Source: Synergistaceae bacterium UBA6101
Lineage (GTDB): Bacteria; Synergistota; Synergistia; Synergistales; Synergistaceae
Length of the DNA stretch: 18,957 nucleotides
NCBI GenBank assembly: GCA_002428495.1
Contig: DIWR01000028.1
Span: forward strand, 3,505-22,461
Reading direction: 5' to 3'
Shown: in pieces, positions 9,537 through 15,491 of the stretch
How the letters are laid out: every line of letters begins with the position of its first letter
How positions within the stretch are numbered: the stretch's first letter is position 1
Notes under the pieces: generated by a model
Database searches by the model: none
What the model was told of the DNA's origin: nothing
Seen by the model: the letters and a program-made list of their open reading frames with translations, nothing else
Translations under genes and position numbers: made by a program

Positions 9537-9565
9537 AATTTAGCACGCGTAAATTTCTTTGTCAA
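9537..9565 (-). promoter_or_regulatory. Sigma-A promoter of hsp20
   Basis: On the minus strand a perfect TTGACA (9565-9560) is followed after 17 bases by TAAATT (9542-9537). Transcription would start at or within the adjacent CIRCE operator, the usual arrangement for HrcA-controlled genes. Confidence 0.75.
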
Positions 9566-9779
9566 GATATACTTGGTCACTTATTGTCAAATACGTAATT
9601 TTTACGATAAATAGTTATATTTAAATTGATGCTTATCAATTTGATAATCCCTTCACGCTATTTAATGTCAAAAACTCAACTTTCCCATCTCTTGCTACCA
9701 GTGGATTCAAAACCTCTGTTTTTCGTCTTCTCCACATGTTTATTAGCGGAGAGCCAGTGGCACTAAAATATTGAAGTCG

Positions 9780-9977
9780 CTGGACTCCCGTTAAGCAGCG
9801 TCCGGGAGCGACGGTGATAAGATTCCTCATTGCAAGTTCTAAGTCTAAATAAAAGTCTCATAGAACCGTCGTCCCCGAGTGCTTGTATCGGGAGAGCACA
9901 GTTTTCCGTTAGGAAAATTTTTAAATAATCCATAGTGCTCGAACCATTTCGAATGCGTTTTGAGATCGGGGATCCAG
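9780..9977 (+). repeat. Palindromic (MITE-like) element, copy 1, interrupted
   Basis: It starts CTGGACTCCCG and ends CGGGGATCCAG. The first 105 bases are nearly identical to copy 2 (within 9774-9884 and 10024-10134, 109 of 111 bases match at an offset of exactly 250). About 78 extra bases (near 9885-9964) separate the body from the right end. This extra piece contains a TTTTCC/GGAAAA hairpin and a right-arm variant that recurs inverted at 10203-10239. Confidence 0.7.
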
Positions 9978-10029
9978 TGTCTTTAGATTCTGACTATGAC
10001 CGGATCTATGGGCCCTAAACCCCAAGCCG

Positions 10030-10149
10030 CTGGACTCCCGTTAAGCATCGTCCGGGAGCGACGGTGATAAGATTCCTCATTGCAAGTTCTAAGTCTAAAT
10101 AAAAGTCTCATAGAACCGTCGTCCCCGAGTGCTTAAATCGGGGATCCAG
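10030..10149 (+). repeat. Palindromic (MITE-like) element, copy 2, complete
   Basis: A 120-base unit with imperfect terminal inverted repeats of about 36 bases. The left arm runs CTGGACTCCCG to GGGAGCGACGGT; the right arm runs ACCGTCGTCCCCG to CGGGGATCCAG. Each arm is itself a small palindrome (CTCCCG/CGGGAG and CCCCGA/TCGGGG). Confidence 0.75.
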
Positions 10150-10202
10150 TGTCTTTGAACTTAGGTTATCACAAGCTTTACAGACTTTAACCAAAACGGT
10201 AT

Positions 10203-10239
10203 CTGGATTCCCGATCTCGAAACGCACTCGAAATAGTTC
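10203..10239 (-). repeat. Partial third copy of the palindromic element, inverted
   Basis: Starting CTGGATTCCCGATCTCGAAA, these 37 bases match the reverse complement of 9941-9977 at 33 positions. The other end of the element is missing or too diverged to see. Confidence 0.65.
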
Positions 10240-10359
10240 AGTCACTTTGGTGATTTGTTATGTCCCTCTTTCGAGGAACAGCGTCCTTCCTGATCAAAGG
10301 CATGCGGGAAAGACGGTGGGAAAGTTGAGTCAAAAAATTGTTTTTTTGTTGAAGTTCTT

Positions 10360-10524
10360 TCAGGGGGTCTTATTATCCTCTTTTTCGTCTTCTTTAATAC
10401 TGCCTTCAGGTTCTTCGATTTCTTCTATTTCAAAACTTCCGCAGCAACAGCATGAATTTTTCTTTTTTTGATCGCCTTTTCCAAACAGTTTTGCAAACAG
10501 TCCGGGTTTTTTCTCATCAGTCAT
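10360..10524 (-). CDS. Small Cys4 peptide downstream of the ArsP-type permease
   Basis: A 54-residue peptide starting MTDEKKPGLFAKLFGKG, followed by a lysine-rich stretch, four consecutive cysteines (CCCC at residues 25-28, then GSFEIEEIEE) and an acidic tail. AGGAGG lies nine bases before its ATG. Its start is 46 bases beyond the stop of the permease gene on the same strand, so the two are probably one operon. I recall short proteins of this style (FxKLFGK... followed by a Cys run and EIEEI) next to such permeases in anaerobes, but I cannot verify that here. A soft-metal-binding chaperone or donor for the permease is a reasonable guess; function is otherwise unknown. Confidence 0.8.
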   Translation of the reverse strand: MTDEKKPGLFAKLFGKGDQKKKNSCCCCGSFEIEEIEEPEGSIKEDEKEDNKTP

Positions 10525-10570
10525 GACAGCAAGCCTCCTTGTTTTGGTTTTTTTGCTTTAGTCTTATTTT

Positions 10571-11467
10571 CTATGCTGCAATAGCGTTAAAAATATAGCC
10601 TCCTGTTACTGCAGTGAGGAAGATAACTGCTACGATAGCCGCAACAAGCTTTTTTTTGAAAATTCCCGCCAGCATGCTCATTTCGGGTATTGCCATTCCG
10701 GCTCCCCCTATAATGAGGGCTATTACAGCTCCTACGCTCATTCCTTTTTGCATAAGTGCCAGGCCAATAGGTATGGCAGTTTCGGCACGAATATAGAGAG
10801 GAACTCCGATAGCCGCAGCGACCGGAATGGCAAGCGGGTTATCCGGTCCTGCAAATTTTAAAACAAAATCTCCGGGTAAGTAGCCGTAGATAGCCGCTCC
10901 TATCCCGACACCTATAAGCAGATAGACTAATACTTCCCTGAAATCACCCAGCGCTTTTTGAAACGACAGTATCAATTTGTCCCTAAAAGTATCGGGGATC
11001 TCTTCTTTGCCAGCGTTCCCGCCTGATTTGATGCGGACGTTTTTGACGAGTTTACCCCCGCCGATCTTCTCCAGTATTACCCCAAAAATAACGGCACAGA
11101 TAAATGTTACAAAAAGATAAACAAGAGCCGCTTTCATACCCATCAGCACCACCATCATAGTCAATATTATCGGATTCATCAGCGGCGATGAGATCACAAA
11201 TGACATCACAGCTCCGAAAGGTATGCCAATTTCAAGAAAACCAAGAGTTAAAGGGATAGTGGAACATGCGCAGAAGGGCGTCAGTGATCCGATAAGCGCG
11301 CCGACTAAATTACCGAATATTCCCTTGCCAGCCATATATCTTTTGATTTTTTCCTGAGGCAAATACATAAGCATCAAAGCGACCAGGGTGCTTATTCCTA
11401 GAAAAAGGACTGTGAGTTCTGCGGTTATGAAAATAAAGTATTTGACCGTTTCCAGAAGAGTGTTCAT
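10571..11467 (-). CDS. ArsP/DUF318-family permease (298 aa)
   Basis: A polytopic inner-membrane protein of the ArsP_1 (DUF318, YraQ-like) family, some members of which export trivalent organoarsenicals; others are linked to different metals. About eight hydrophobic segments lie in two halves split by a charged cytoplasmic loop (about 150-185). The first half holds TPFCACSTIP (residues 63-72; Cys66 and Cys68), the family's likely thiol metal site, and SSPLMNPI. The second half holds VPLYIRAETAIPIGLAL and GGAGMAIPEM. GGAGATGG precedes the ATG. It is transcribed away from arsR across a shared control region and is followed by the Cys4 peptide gene. The substrate cannot be told from sequence; As(III), organoarsenicals or another soft metal are possible. 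Confidence 0.85.
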   Translation of the reverse strand: MNTLLETVKYFIFITAELTVLFLGISTLVALMLMYLPQEKIKRYMAGKGIFGNLVGALIGSLTPFCACSTIPLTLGFLEIGIPFGAVMSFVISSPLMNPIILTMMVVLMGMKAALVYLFVTFICAVIFGVILEKIGGGKLVKNVRIKSGGNAGKEEIPDTFRDKLILSFQKALGDFREVLVYLLIGVGIGAAIYGYLPGDFVLKFAGPDNPLAIPVAAAIGVPLYIRAETAIPIGLALMQKGMSVGAVIALIIGGAGMAIPEMSMLAGIFKKKLVAAIVAVIFLTAVTGGYIFNAIAA

Positions 11468-11523
11468 TTTTCCATCTCCATTTTTTCAAATGCAGCTTTA
11501 AGGGGTCTTTGGTCGATCTTCTT

Positions 11524-11543
11524 ATATAGACAACAGTCTATAT
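11524..11543. promoter_or_regulatory. Probable ArsR operator in the permease promoter
   Basis: ATATAGAC-AACA-GTCTATAT is a perfect 8-bp inverted repeat. It covers the -10 region of the minus-strand permease promoter, in the divergent space between that gene and arsR. The half ATATAGACAA is found again at the promoter of the second arsR (15075-15084). Confidence 0.65.
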
Positions 11544-11563
11544 CTTGCCATTTAGAAAGTCAA
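11535..11563 (-). promoter_or_regulatory. Promoter of the minus-strand permease operon
   Basis: On the minus strand TTGACT (11563-11558) is followed after 17 bases by TAGACT (11540-11535). The -10 box lies inside the palindromic operator, so repressor binding would block polymerase. Confidence 0.6.
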
Positions 11564-11593
11564 GAAAAATTCCATAGAGATGTATCTATATGT

Positions 11594-11621
11594 TTGACAA
11601 AAAATGTTTGTGTGGTAAAAT
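11594..11621 (+). promoter_or_regulatory. Promoter of arsR (first block)
   Basis: A perfect TTGACA (11594-11599), 16 bases, then TAAAAT (11616-11621), 27 bases before the arsR ATG. TGTGG and CCACA (11611-11615, 11624-11628) form an inverted repeat around the -10 box, and ATAGA/TCTAT (11574-11589 region) lies just upstream of the -35 box; either could be a repressor site. Confidence 0.75.
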
Positions 11622-11648
11622 CGCCACATAAATGGAGGTGAAAGACCG

Positions 11649-11978
11649 ATGGTCGACAATGAAACGATCCTGGAGCAGAAAGTTGCGATACTCAAAGGCA
11701 TTGCCCACCCTGTCCGCCTTGCTGTAGTTGAAGCTCTTGCGGATCATGAGATGTGTGTATGCGACATTGCCGAAATGTTTCACTTTGACAGAACGACGAT
11801 AAGCAAACACCTTGCCCTTATGAAGAACCTGGGGATACTGGAGGATCGGAAGGAAGGGCTGAAGGTCTATTACAGTCTGAGGATACGCTGTCTTCCGTCG
11901 ATGCTTTCCTGCATTGAAAAGGTAGTTGAGGGAAACGATCCCGAAAAAGTGTTCGTGGTAGGATGCTGCGGGAAATAG
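11649..11978 (+). CDS. arsR: ArsR-family metal(loid)-sensing repressor (109 aa)
   Basis: A small dimeric winged-helix repressor. KGIAHPVRLAVVEAL leads into EMCVCD (Cys36, Cys38), the alpha-3 As(III) site of classical ArsR proteins. The recognition helix is FDRTTISKHLALMKNLGIL and the wing is DRKEGLKVYYSL. Further Cys81 and Cys88 and a C-terminal Cys106-Cys107 pair could add metal ligands. GGAGGTG lies well placed before the ATG. It is the first gene of an apparent operon with the mini-thioredoxin (gap 19 bases), a permease and perhaps the stress protein, and it diverges from another permease. It probably represses both directions and lets go on As(III) or a similar soft metal. Confidence 0.92.
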   Translation: MVDNETILEQKVAILKGIAHPVRLAVVEALADHEMCVCDIAEMFHFDRTTISKHLALMKNLGILEDRKEGLKVYYSLRIRCLPSMLSCIEKVVEGNDPEKVFVVGCCGK

Positions 11979-11997
11979 ATATTTTGGGAGGGAAAAT

Positions 11998-12285
11998 ATG
12001 ATGAAGGTACAGATACTTGGAACAGGATGCCCGAAATGTAAGAAGCTTGCAGAACTCACAGACCAGGCTGCGAAAGAGCTGGGACTTGAGCTGGAAATCG
12101 AAAAGGTGACTGAAGTTGCAAAAATAATGGACTTTGGTGTAATGACCACTCCTGCGCTTGCCGTTGAGGGAAAAGTGGTCCTTGCGGGACACCTTCCTGC
12201 ATATGAAAAGTTAAAGGAGATCCTTGCGAAGGCGAGCCCTGTCGAAGGATCTGACGCAGAAGAGACAGGCGCCTGCAGTCTCTGA
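11998..12285 (+). CDS. Mini-thioredoxin (redox-active disulfide protein, CPKC)
   Basis: A 95-residue thioredoxin_3-type protein: MMKVQILGTGCPKCKKL with the redox motif C11-P-K-C14, the cis-proline segment TTPALAVEGKVVLAG, and a short tail with one Cys (GACSL). It lacks part of the usual thioredoxin fold, as is normal for this family of 75-95 residues. Proteins of this kind often accompany ArsP-type permeases in anaerobes and may reduce or hand over a thiol-bound metal; that role is an inference. Two ATG codons adjoin at 11998 and 12001; GGGAGGG serves either. Confidence 0.88.
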   Translation: MMKVQILGTGCPKCKKLAELTDQAAKELGLELEIEKVTEVAKIMDFGVMTTPALAVEGKVVLAGHLPAYEKLKEILAKASPVEGSDAEETGACSL

Positions 12286-12295
12286 GGCTAAAATA

Positions 12296-12314
12296 ATGCC
12301 GGCGTTGCCGGCAT
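12296..12314. repeat. Hairpin 1 in the thioredoxin-permease spacer
   Basis: ATGCCGGC-GTT-GCCGGCAT, a perfect 8-bp stem 11 bases after the thioredoxin stop. There is no T-run, so it is more likely an mRNA stabiliser or processing signal than a terminator. Confidence 0.5.
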
Positions 12315-12328
12315 CGGTAACCTCAGTA

Positions 12329-12377
12329 TTAAGAAATTTTAAAGAGAGAGTCCCCGCACTGGCGGGGAATTTCTTAA
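12329..12377. repeat. Hairpin 2 in the thioredoxin-permease spacer
   Basis: TTAAGAAATT (12329-12338) pairs perfectly with AATTTCTTAA (12368-12377). Inside it CCCCGC (12352-12357) pairs with GCGGGG (12362-12367) around ACTG. Thirteen unpaired bases bulge on the left arm. It has no T-run and could set unequal expression of the flanking genes. Confidence 0.55.
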
Positions 12378-12431
12378 GGCTAATATGTGCAATAAACGCC
12401 ACATAAAATAGAGAGACGGAGCTGACTGCTT

Positions 12432-13598
12432 ATGAGTGATCGTAAAAAATTTTTATGGATAGTGGGGTTTTTCCTTGTTTTCTATTTCCTTCCGGAAGGA
12501 AATGAGCGTGTTACTGCGGGGCTGACTGAATCAATAGCAATGATGTCCGATTACGCCAGAGAGCACGTGCTTCTATGCCTTATCCCGGCATTCTTCATAG
12601 CGGGTGCCATTTCTGTATTTATAAGCCAGCAGTCCGTCATGAAATATCTTGGTGCAAAGGCTGAAAAATGGATAGCCTACTCCGTGGCCTCTGTATCCGG
12701 CACTGTCCTTGCGGTCTGTTCATGCACGGTCCTCCCCCTCTTTGCGGGGATATACAAAAGAGGTGCGGGACTTGGTCCTGCGACCGCATTTTTATACTCC
12801 GGACCTGCAATAAATGTCCTTGCGATAGTACTTACAGCCCGTGTACTGGGGCTTGAACTGGGAATAGCCAGAGCTGTGGGCGCTGTCATCTTCAGCGTTG
12901 TTATCGGACTCCTGATGGCTGCCATATTTGGAAAAGAGGAAGCGGCCAGGCAGGAAGAATTTGCTCAGTTCCCGGAAGAGGAGAGCGGAAGGCCTCTTTG
13001 GAAGACAGTTACATACATGGCAGGCATGGTGGTATTTCTTGTTTTTGCAAACTGGGCTGCCCCGAAGACGCCGAATTCCTTCTGGGAAACTGTTTACAGC
13101 ATGAAGTGGATACTTGCAGGAGCAGGCTTGGCTGTAACGGTGCTTACTTCGCTCACGTGGTTCAACAAAGAGGAGAGAGGGGGGTGGTTCAGCTCGACAT
13201 GGGGCTATGCCCTCCAGGTAGTGCCACTGCTCTTTGGCGGAGTCCTGGTCGCGGGATTCCTTCTCGGCCGTCCGGGTCATGAAGCCTTGATCCCGAGCCG
13301 GTATGTAGCGATGATGGTAGGGGGCAATTCTGCTGGAGCGAACTTCTTCGCTTCGATATCAGGGGCGTTCATGTACTTCGCGACCCTTACTGAAGTTCCT
13401 ATCCTCCAGGGTCTTATCGGCGCAGGAATGGGCAAAGGCCCGGCATTGGCACTGCTTCTTGCGGGACCGGCGCTGTCATTGCCGAGCATGCTTGTCATAA
13501 ACAGTATCCTTGGACCTAAAAAGACAGCTACTTACGTAGCGCTTGTAGTAGCCCTGTCGACAGTTGCCGGAATGATCTTCGGCATGATAGCTTCATAA
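12432..13598 (+). CDS. ArsP/DUF318-family permease (388 aa)
   Basis: The larger of two ArsP_1-type permeases in the window. Eight to ten hydrophobic segments are visible, with a charged central loop at about residues 165-190 (KEEAARQEEFAQFPEEESG). The signature AVCSCTVLPLFAGI carries Cys96-x-Cys98, followed by LYSGPAINVLAI. The second half has the matching FATLTEVPILQGL and LLAGPALSLPSMLVI. It differs clearly from the 298-residue permease across arsR, so the two are not a recent duplication. ArsP proteins export trivalent methylated or aromatic arsenicals, so this is a candidate exporter of arsenic or another (organo)metal. ATG 12432 has GGAG ten bases upstream. It is transcribed with arsR and the mini-thioredoxin, with two hairpins in between. 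Confidence 0.87.
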   Translation: MSDRKKFLWIVGFFLVFYFLPEGNERVTAGLTESIAMMSDYAREHVLLCLIPAFFIAGAISVFISQQSVMKYLGAKAEKWIAYSVASVSGTVLAVCSCTVLPLFAGIYKRGAGLGPATAFLYSGPAINVLAIVLTARVLGLELGIARAVGAVIFSVVIGLLMAAIFGKEEAARQEEFAQFPEEESGRPLWKTVTYMAGMVVFLVFANWAAPKTPNSFWETVYSMKWILAGAGLAVTVLTSLTWFNKEERGGWFSSTWGYALQVVPLLFGGVLVAGFLLGRPGHEALIPSRYVAMMVGGNSAGANFFASISGAFMYFATLTEVPILQGLIGAGMGKGPALALLLAGPALSLPSMLVINSILGPKKTATYVALVVALSTVAGMIFGMIAS

Positions 13599-13640
13599 AA
13601 TAATGACATGGAAGGGTAAACTCTGAAAGGAGTGATATAT

Positions 13641-14510
13641 ATGTTAAGAACGATCCTCGTTGCAATTGATACTAAAAATAGAGATGATGATGTAATTGCA
13701 AACATATCAACTTTGGATCCGTCTAAAGTCGAAAAGATAACACTGATCCATGTAAACGATGAGAGGTTCGGAAAGCAGAATATTTCTGAAGACGAAAAGC
13801 AAATATTTGAAAAAGCACATAATGATCTCAATGAGCGCGGATTCTCAGTTGAGCCCCTGATGCTGACAGGAGTCCCGTTTGACGAGATAGTCAATGAAGC
13901 TAAAAAAAGGAAGGTCTCTCTTATTGCCGCAGGAGCCGGGAATAACCCTAAATGGAAAGATTTTCTTTTTGGGGAAACAGTGGAACGTGTATTGCAACTA
14001 TCTTCTCTGCCGGTAATGGTGTGCAGGGAAAGCGACCCCGGAAGCCATATATTCCGCCATTTGCTTATTGGCATTGATTTTTCGAATGGATCTTACAATG
14101 CAGTGAAAGAGGTAAAAAGTACAGCAGAACATAAATTGGCTGAGATAGAAAAAGTGACACTGATCCACGTACATGAAAAGACAACGATGGATCTTCTTAT
14201 GAGGTATGCTGCAAAAGAGCAGATCGACAGGGAAATATCCATCGAGAAGGATCGTCTTGACGAAATATGCGAATCTCTTTCAGCGCTTGGCATCAAAGAA
14301 GTAAATGTAGCCATGTCAATTGGCAGACCTGCTGTTGAGATCATAAAAACTGTCAAGGCAATAGGCCCCTCATTAACAGTGATAGGAGCGCAGGGAACAG
14401 GAGACCCGGCGATGTGCCGAATCGGTGCTACGGCATTACGTGTAGCTCAGCTTGCATCATCCTCAGTGCTTATAATTCCCACTGAGATCACAGATCATGC
14501 TGCCTGCTGA
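13641..14510 (+). CDS. Tandem universal stress protein (two UspA domains)
   Basis: A 289-residue cytoplasmic protein made of two UspA folds: residues 1-128 (TILVAIDT at the start, LPVMVCRE at the end) and about 139-285 (HLLIGIDFSNGS to SSVLIIPTE). The G-x2-G-x9-G-(S/T) nucleotide loop is only loosely kept: AAGAGNNPKWKDFLFGET in domain 1 and GAQGTGDPAMCRIGATAL in domain 2, so ATP binding is uncertain. ATG 13641 is preferred because AAAGGAGTGAT lies just upstream; a GTG nine bases earlier falls inside that site. It follows the permease by 42 bases with no terminator seen, so it may share the arsR operon. The role here is unknown; family members are linked to stress survival. Confidence 0.88.
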   Translation: MLRTILVAIDTKNRDDDVIANISTLDPSKVEKITLIHVNDERFGKQNISEDEKQIFEKAHNDLNERGFSVEPLMLTGVPFDEIVNEAKKRKVSLIAAGAGNNPKWKDFLFGETVERVLQLSSLPVMVCRESDPGSHIFRHLLIGIDFSNGSYNAVKEVKSTAEHKLAEIEKVTLIHVHEKTTMDLLMRYAAKEQIDREISIEKDRLDEICESLSALGIKEVNVAMSIGRPAVEIIKTVKAIGPSLTVIGAQGTGDPAMCRIGATALRVAQLASSSVLIIPTEITDHAAC

Positions 14511-14539
14511 CGTTAGCGGATCAGAGACAAGTGAATGAC

Positions 14540-14875
14540 ATGCCGTCAATATCTATCACATCAAATCACTGGCTGAATCTGGTAAAGGAGCGCGGAGGCA
14601 CTTTTTTCATCAAGATCTCCGTAAACGTAGTTGGCTGATGAAGCGCCTTCAAGGGCCCGGTGGGCCTGATAGGAGTTCCCGAAGAAGATGCGGAAAAATA
14701 CATAACGCTCTCTGTAACAGACATAAGAGGGAATATATATCCCGGAATAACTTGCCTCCTGCACGAAGGCTGCATTGGCAGGTTCTCAACTGCCCCGGAG
14801 GGGGATCTGCTCTTTTTTACGGAACAGAGCGGAACTTTGAGGTGCAGAATTAGTGGTTTTTCTGGCAACAAATAA
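14540..14875 (+). CDS. Candidate small selenoprotein with two adjacent in-frame UGA codons
   Basis: Read from ATG 14540, the frame gives 32 residues (MPSISITSNHWLNLVK, ERGGTFFIK, then ISVNVVG), two UGA codons at 14636-14641, and then 77 more residues in the same frame (SAFKGPVGLIGVPEEDAEKY, later GNIYPGITCLLHEGC and TLRCRISGF) to TAA at 14873-14875. Both halves read like one protein of 111 residues, with sensible codon use and no frameshift. A SECIS-like hairpin begins 11 bases after the second UGA. If both UGAs are selenocysteine the protein has Sec33-Sec34, in a G-x-x context like that of small anaerobe proteins I recall as the CC/Se motif family. GTG 14531 is an alternative start; neither start has a strong ribosome site. 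The other reading is a pseudogene with two stops. Function is unknown; its place between two arsenic blocks suggests metal or redox chemistry. Confidence 0.65.
14647..14675 (+). promoter_or_regulatory. SECIS-like stem-loop after the tandem UGA
   Basis: GGGCCC (14653-14658) pairs with GGGCCT (14662-14667), the last pair G-U, around the loop GGT. CTTC (14647-14650) and GGAG (14672-14675) can extend the stem across an internal loop. Bacterial SECIS elements lie just 3' of the UGA within the coding region and carry G and U in the apical loop. The 11-base gap from the second UGA equals the spacing I recall for E. coli fdhF. Confidence 0.5.
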
Positions 14876-15070
14876 AAAAGCGGAAGCTGATAGTCATGAG
14901 CAGTCTATGGTATCCCAAAATCGACTATCACAAAATTTTGGTAAGTTTAAACCGTCTTGCTCTTGTGGCTGCTAATATACAAATCGAATTCTATGACTGA
15001 CCGCCAATAAGATCCGTCCTGTTTGTAACGTGATTACTGAATATTAGCAACCATTTTTCTCCGTTGTCGG

Positions 15071-15084
15071 TATAATATAGACAA
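15071..15084 (+). promoter_or_regulatory. -10 box and probable operator half-site of the second arsR
   Basis: A perfect TATAAT stands at 15071-15076, 41 bases before the arsR ATG; no good -35 box is seen 17 bases upstream. Overlapping it, ATATAGACAA (15075-15084) is identical to half of the palindromic operator at 11524-11543. AATATA follows at 15090-15095. The weak -35 box fits an activatable or tightly repressed promoter. The rest of 14876-15070 holds only weak inverted repeats. Confidence 0.5.
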
Positions 15085-15116
15085 GTGCGAATATACTCAC
15101 AGGGGGAGACGGAGAA

Positions 15117-15455
15117 ATGAATGATCATGCCGAACAGTCCTTGTTTTTTAAGGCTTTATCCGACCCGAACAGAATAATGATAGTTGACATGCTTTCATGC
15201 GGCGAGCTCTGTGCCTGTACTATTTTAGAGGCTTTCAGCCTTTCTCAGCCCACTCTTTCACACCATATGAAGATCCTTTGCAGGTCGGGACTCGTCATTC
15301 CAAGAAGGGATGGGAAATGGACCCATTATTCATTGAACAGAGAGAAGTTCTCTGAACTTATTTCCTTTATTAACTACATTTCAACAGGCGCAGGCAAAGA
15401 GTGTATTCACTTCGATACCAAGTGCTGTGACGCGAACGTCCTATCCCAAAAATAA
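15117..15455 (+). CDS. arsR: ArsR-family metal(loid)-sensing repressor (112 aa), second copy
   Basis: A winged-helix repressor distinct from the one at 11649. FFKALSDPNRIMIVDML leads into SCGELCAC (Cys28, Cys32, Cys34), where the Cys-x-Cys pair is the alpha-3 As(III) site of ArsR. The recognition helix is LSQPTLSHHMKILCRSGLV and the wing is RRDGKWTHYSL. The tail adds Cys96 and the vicinal Cys103-Cys104. Its ATG is preceded by GGGGGAGACGGAG. It is convergent with arsC and lies upstream of the divergent arsC / acr3-hgcAB promoters, so it is the natural candidate to control arsenite export and the mercury-methylation genes. Confidence 0.92.
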   Translation: MNDHAEQSLFFKALSDPNRIMIVDMLSCGELCACTILEAFSLSQPTLSHHMKILCRSGLVIPRRDGKWTHYSLNREKFSELISFINYISTGAGKECIHFDTKCCDANVLSQK

Positions 15456-15487
15456 AAAAACGGCCGGGAAGCAGTTTTCCCGGCCGT
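15456..15487 (-). terminator. Intrinsic terminator of arsC
   Basis: ACGGCCGGGAA (15460-15470) pairs with TTCCCGGCCGT (15477-15487). On the minus strand the stem is followed by seven T and further A/T, a strong terminator for arsC. It has little T-run on the plus strand, although the hairpin also sits directly after the arsR stop and may serve both. Confidence 0.88.
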
Positions 15488-15491
15488 CTCT

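Larger units (their letters stand above)
9674..10330. repeat. Gene-free repeat island bounded by a 14-bp perfect inverted repeat
   Basis: ACTCAACTTTCCCA at 9674-9687 recurs as its reverse complement at 10317-10330. The 657 bases so enclosed hold several related palindromic elements and no convincing gene. The ends could be the terminal repeats of a decayed mobile element, or two further copies of a dispersed repeat. No transposase remnant is visible. Confidence 0.5.

Noticed and set aside
9636..9830. 64-residue minus-strand reading frame over the left part of the repeat cluster
   Set aside because: It runs through the inverted repeat and palindromic element copy 1, has no ribosome site, and shows no recognisable protein pattern. 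Repeats explain it.
9902..9920. TTTTCC-GTTA-GGAAAA hairpin followed by T-run as a terminator
   Set aside because: No transcript is expected to end there; it lies within the extra piece of repeat copy 1 and the stem is only six AT-rich pairs.
9774..10134. Possible CRISPR array from the 111-base direct repeat
   Set aside because: Only two copies, far too long a unit, and the interval holds other palindromic elements instead of spacers. No cas genes are nearby.
11586..12192. Minus-strand reading frames of 187 and 124 residues opposite arsR and the mini-thioredoxin
   Set aside because: They are shadows of two well-supported plus-strand genes, with serine/phenylalanine-rich composition typical of antisense frames.
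12792..13280. 162-residue minus-strand reading frame inside the larger permease
   Set aside because: Antisense shadow of a membrane protein with clear family motifs on the plus strand.
14638..14853. 71-residue reading frame (MKRLQGPGG...) starting in the tandem UGA region
   Set aside because: It overlaps the read-through frame in another phase, is arginine-rich and low in recognisable pattern, and has no ribosome site. The frame with the double UGA reads far more like a protein.
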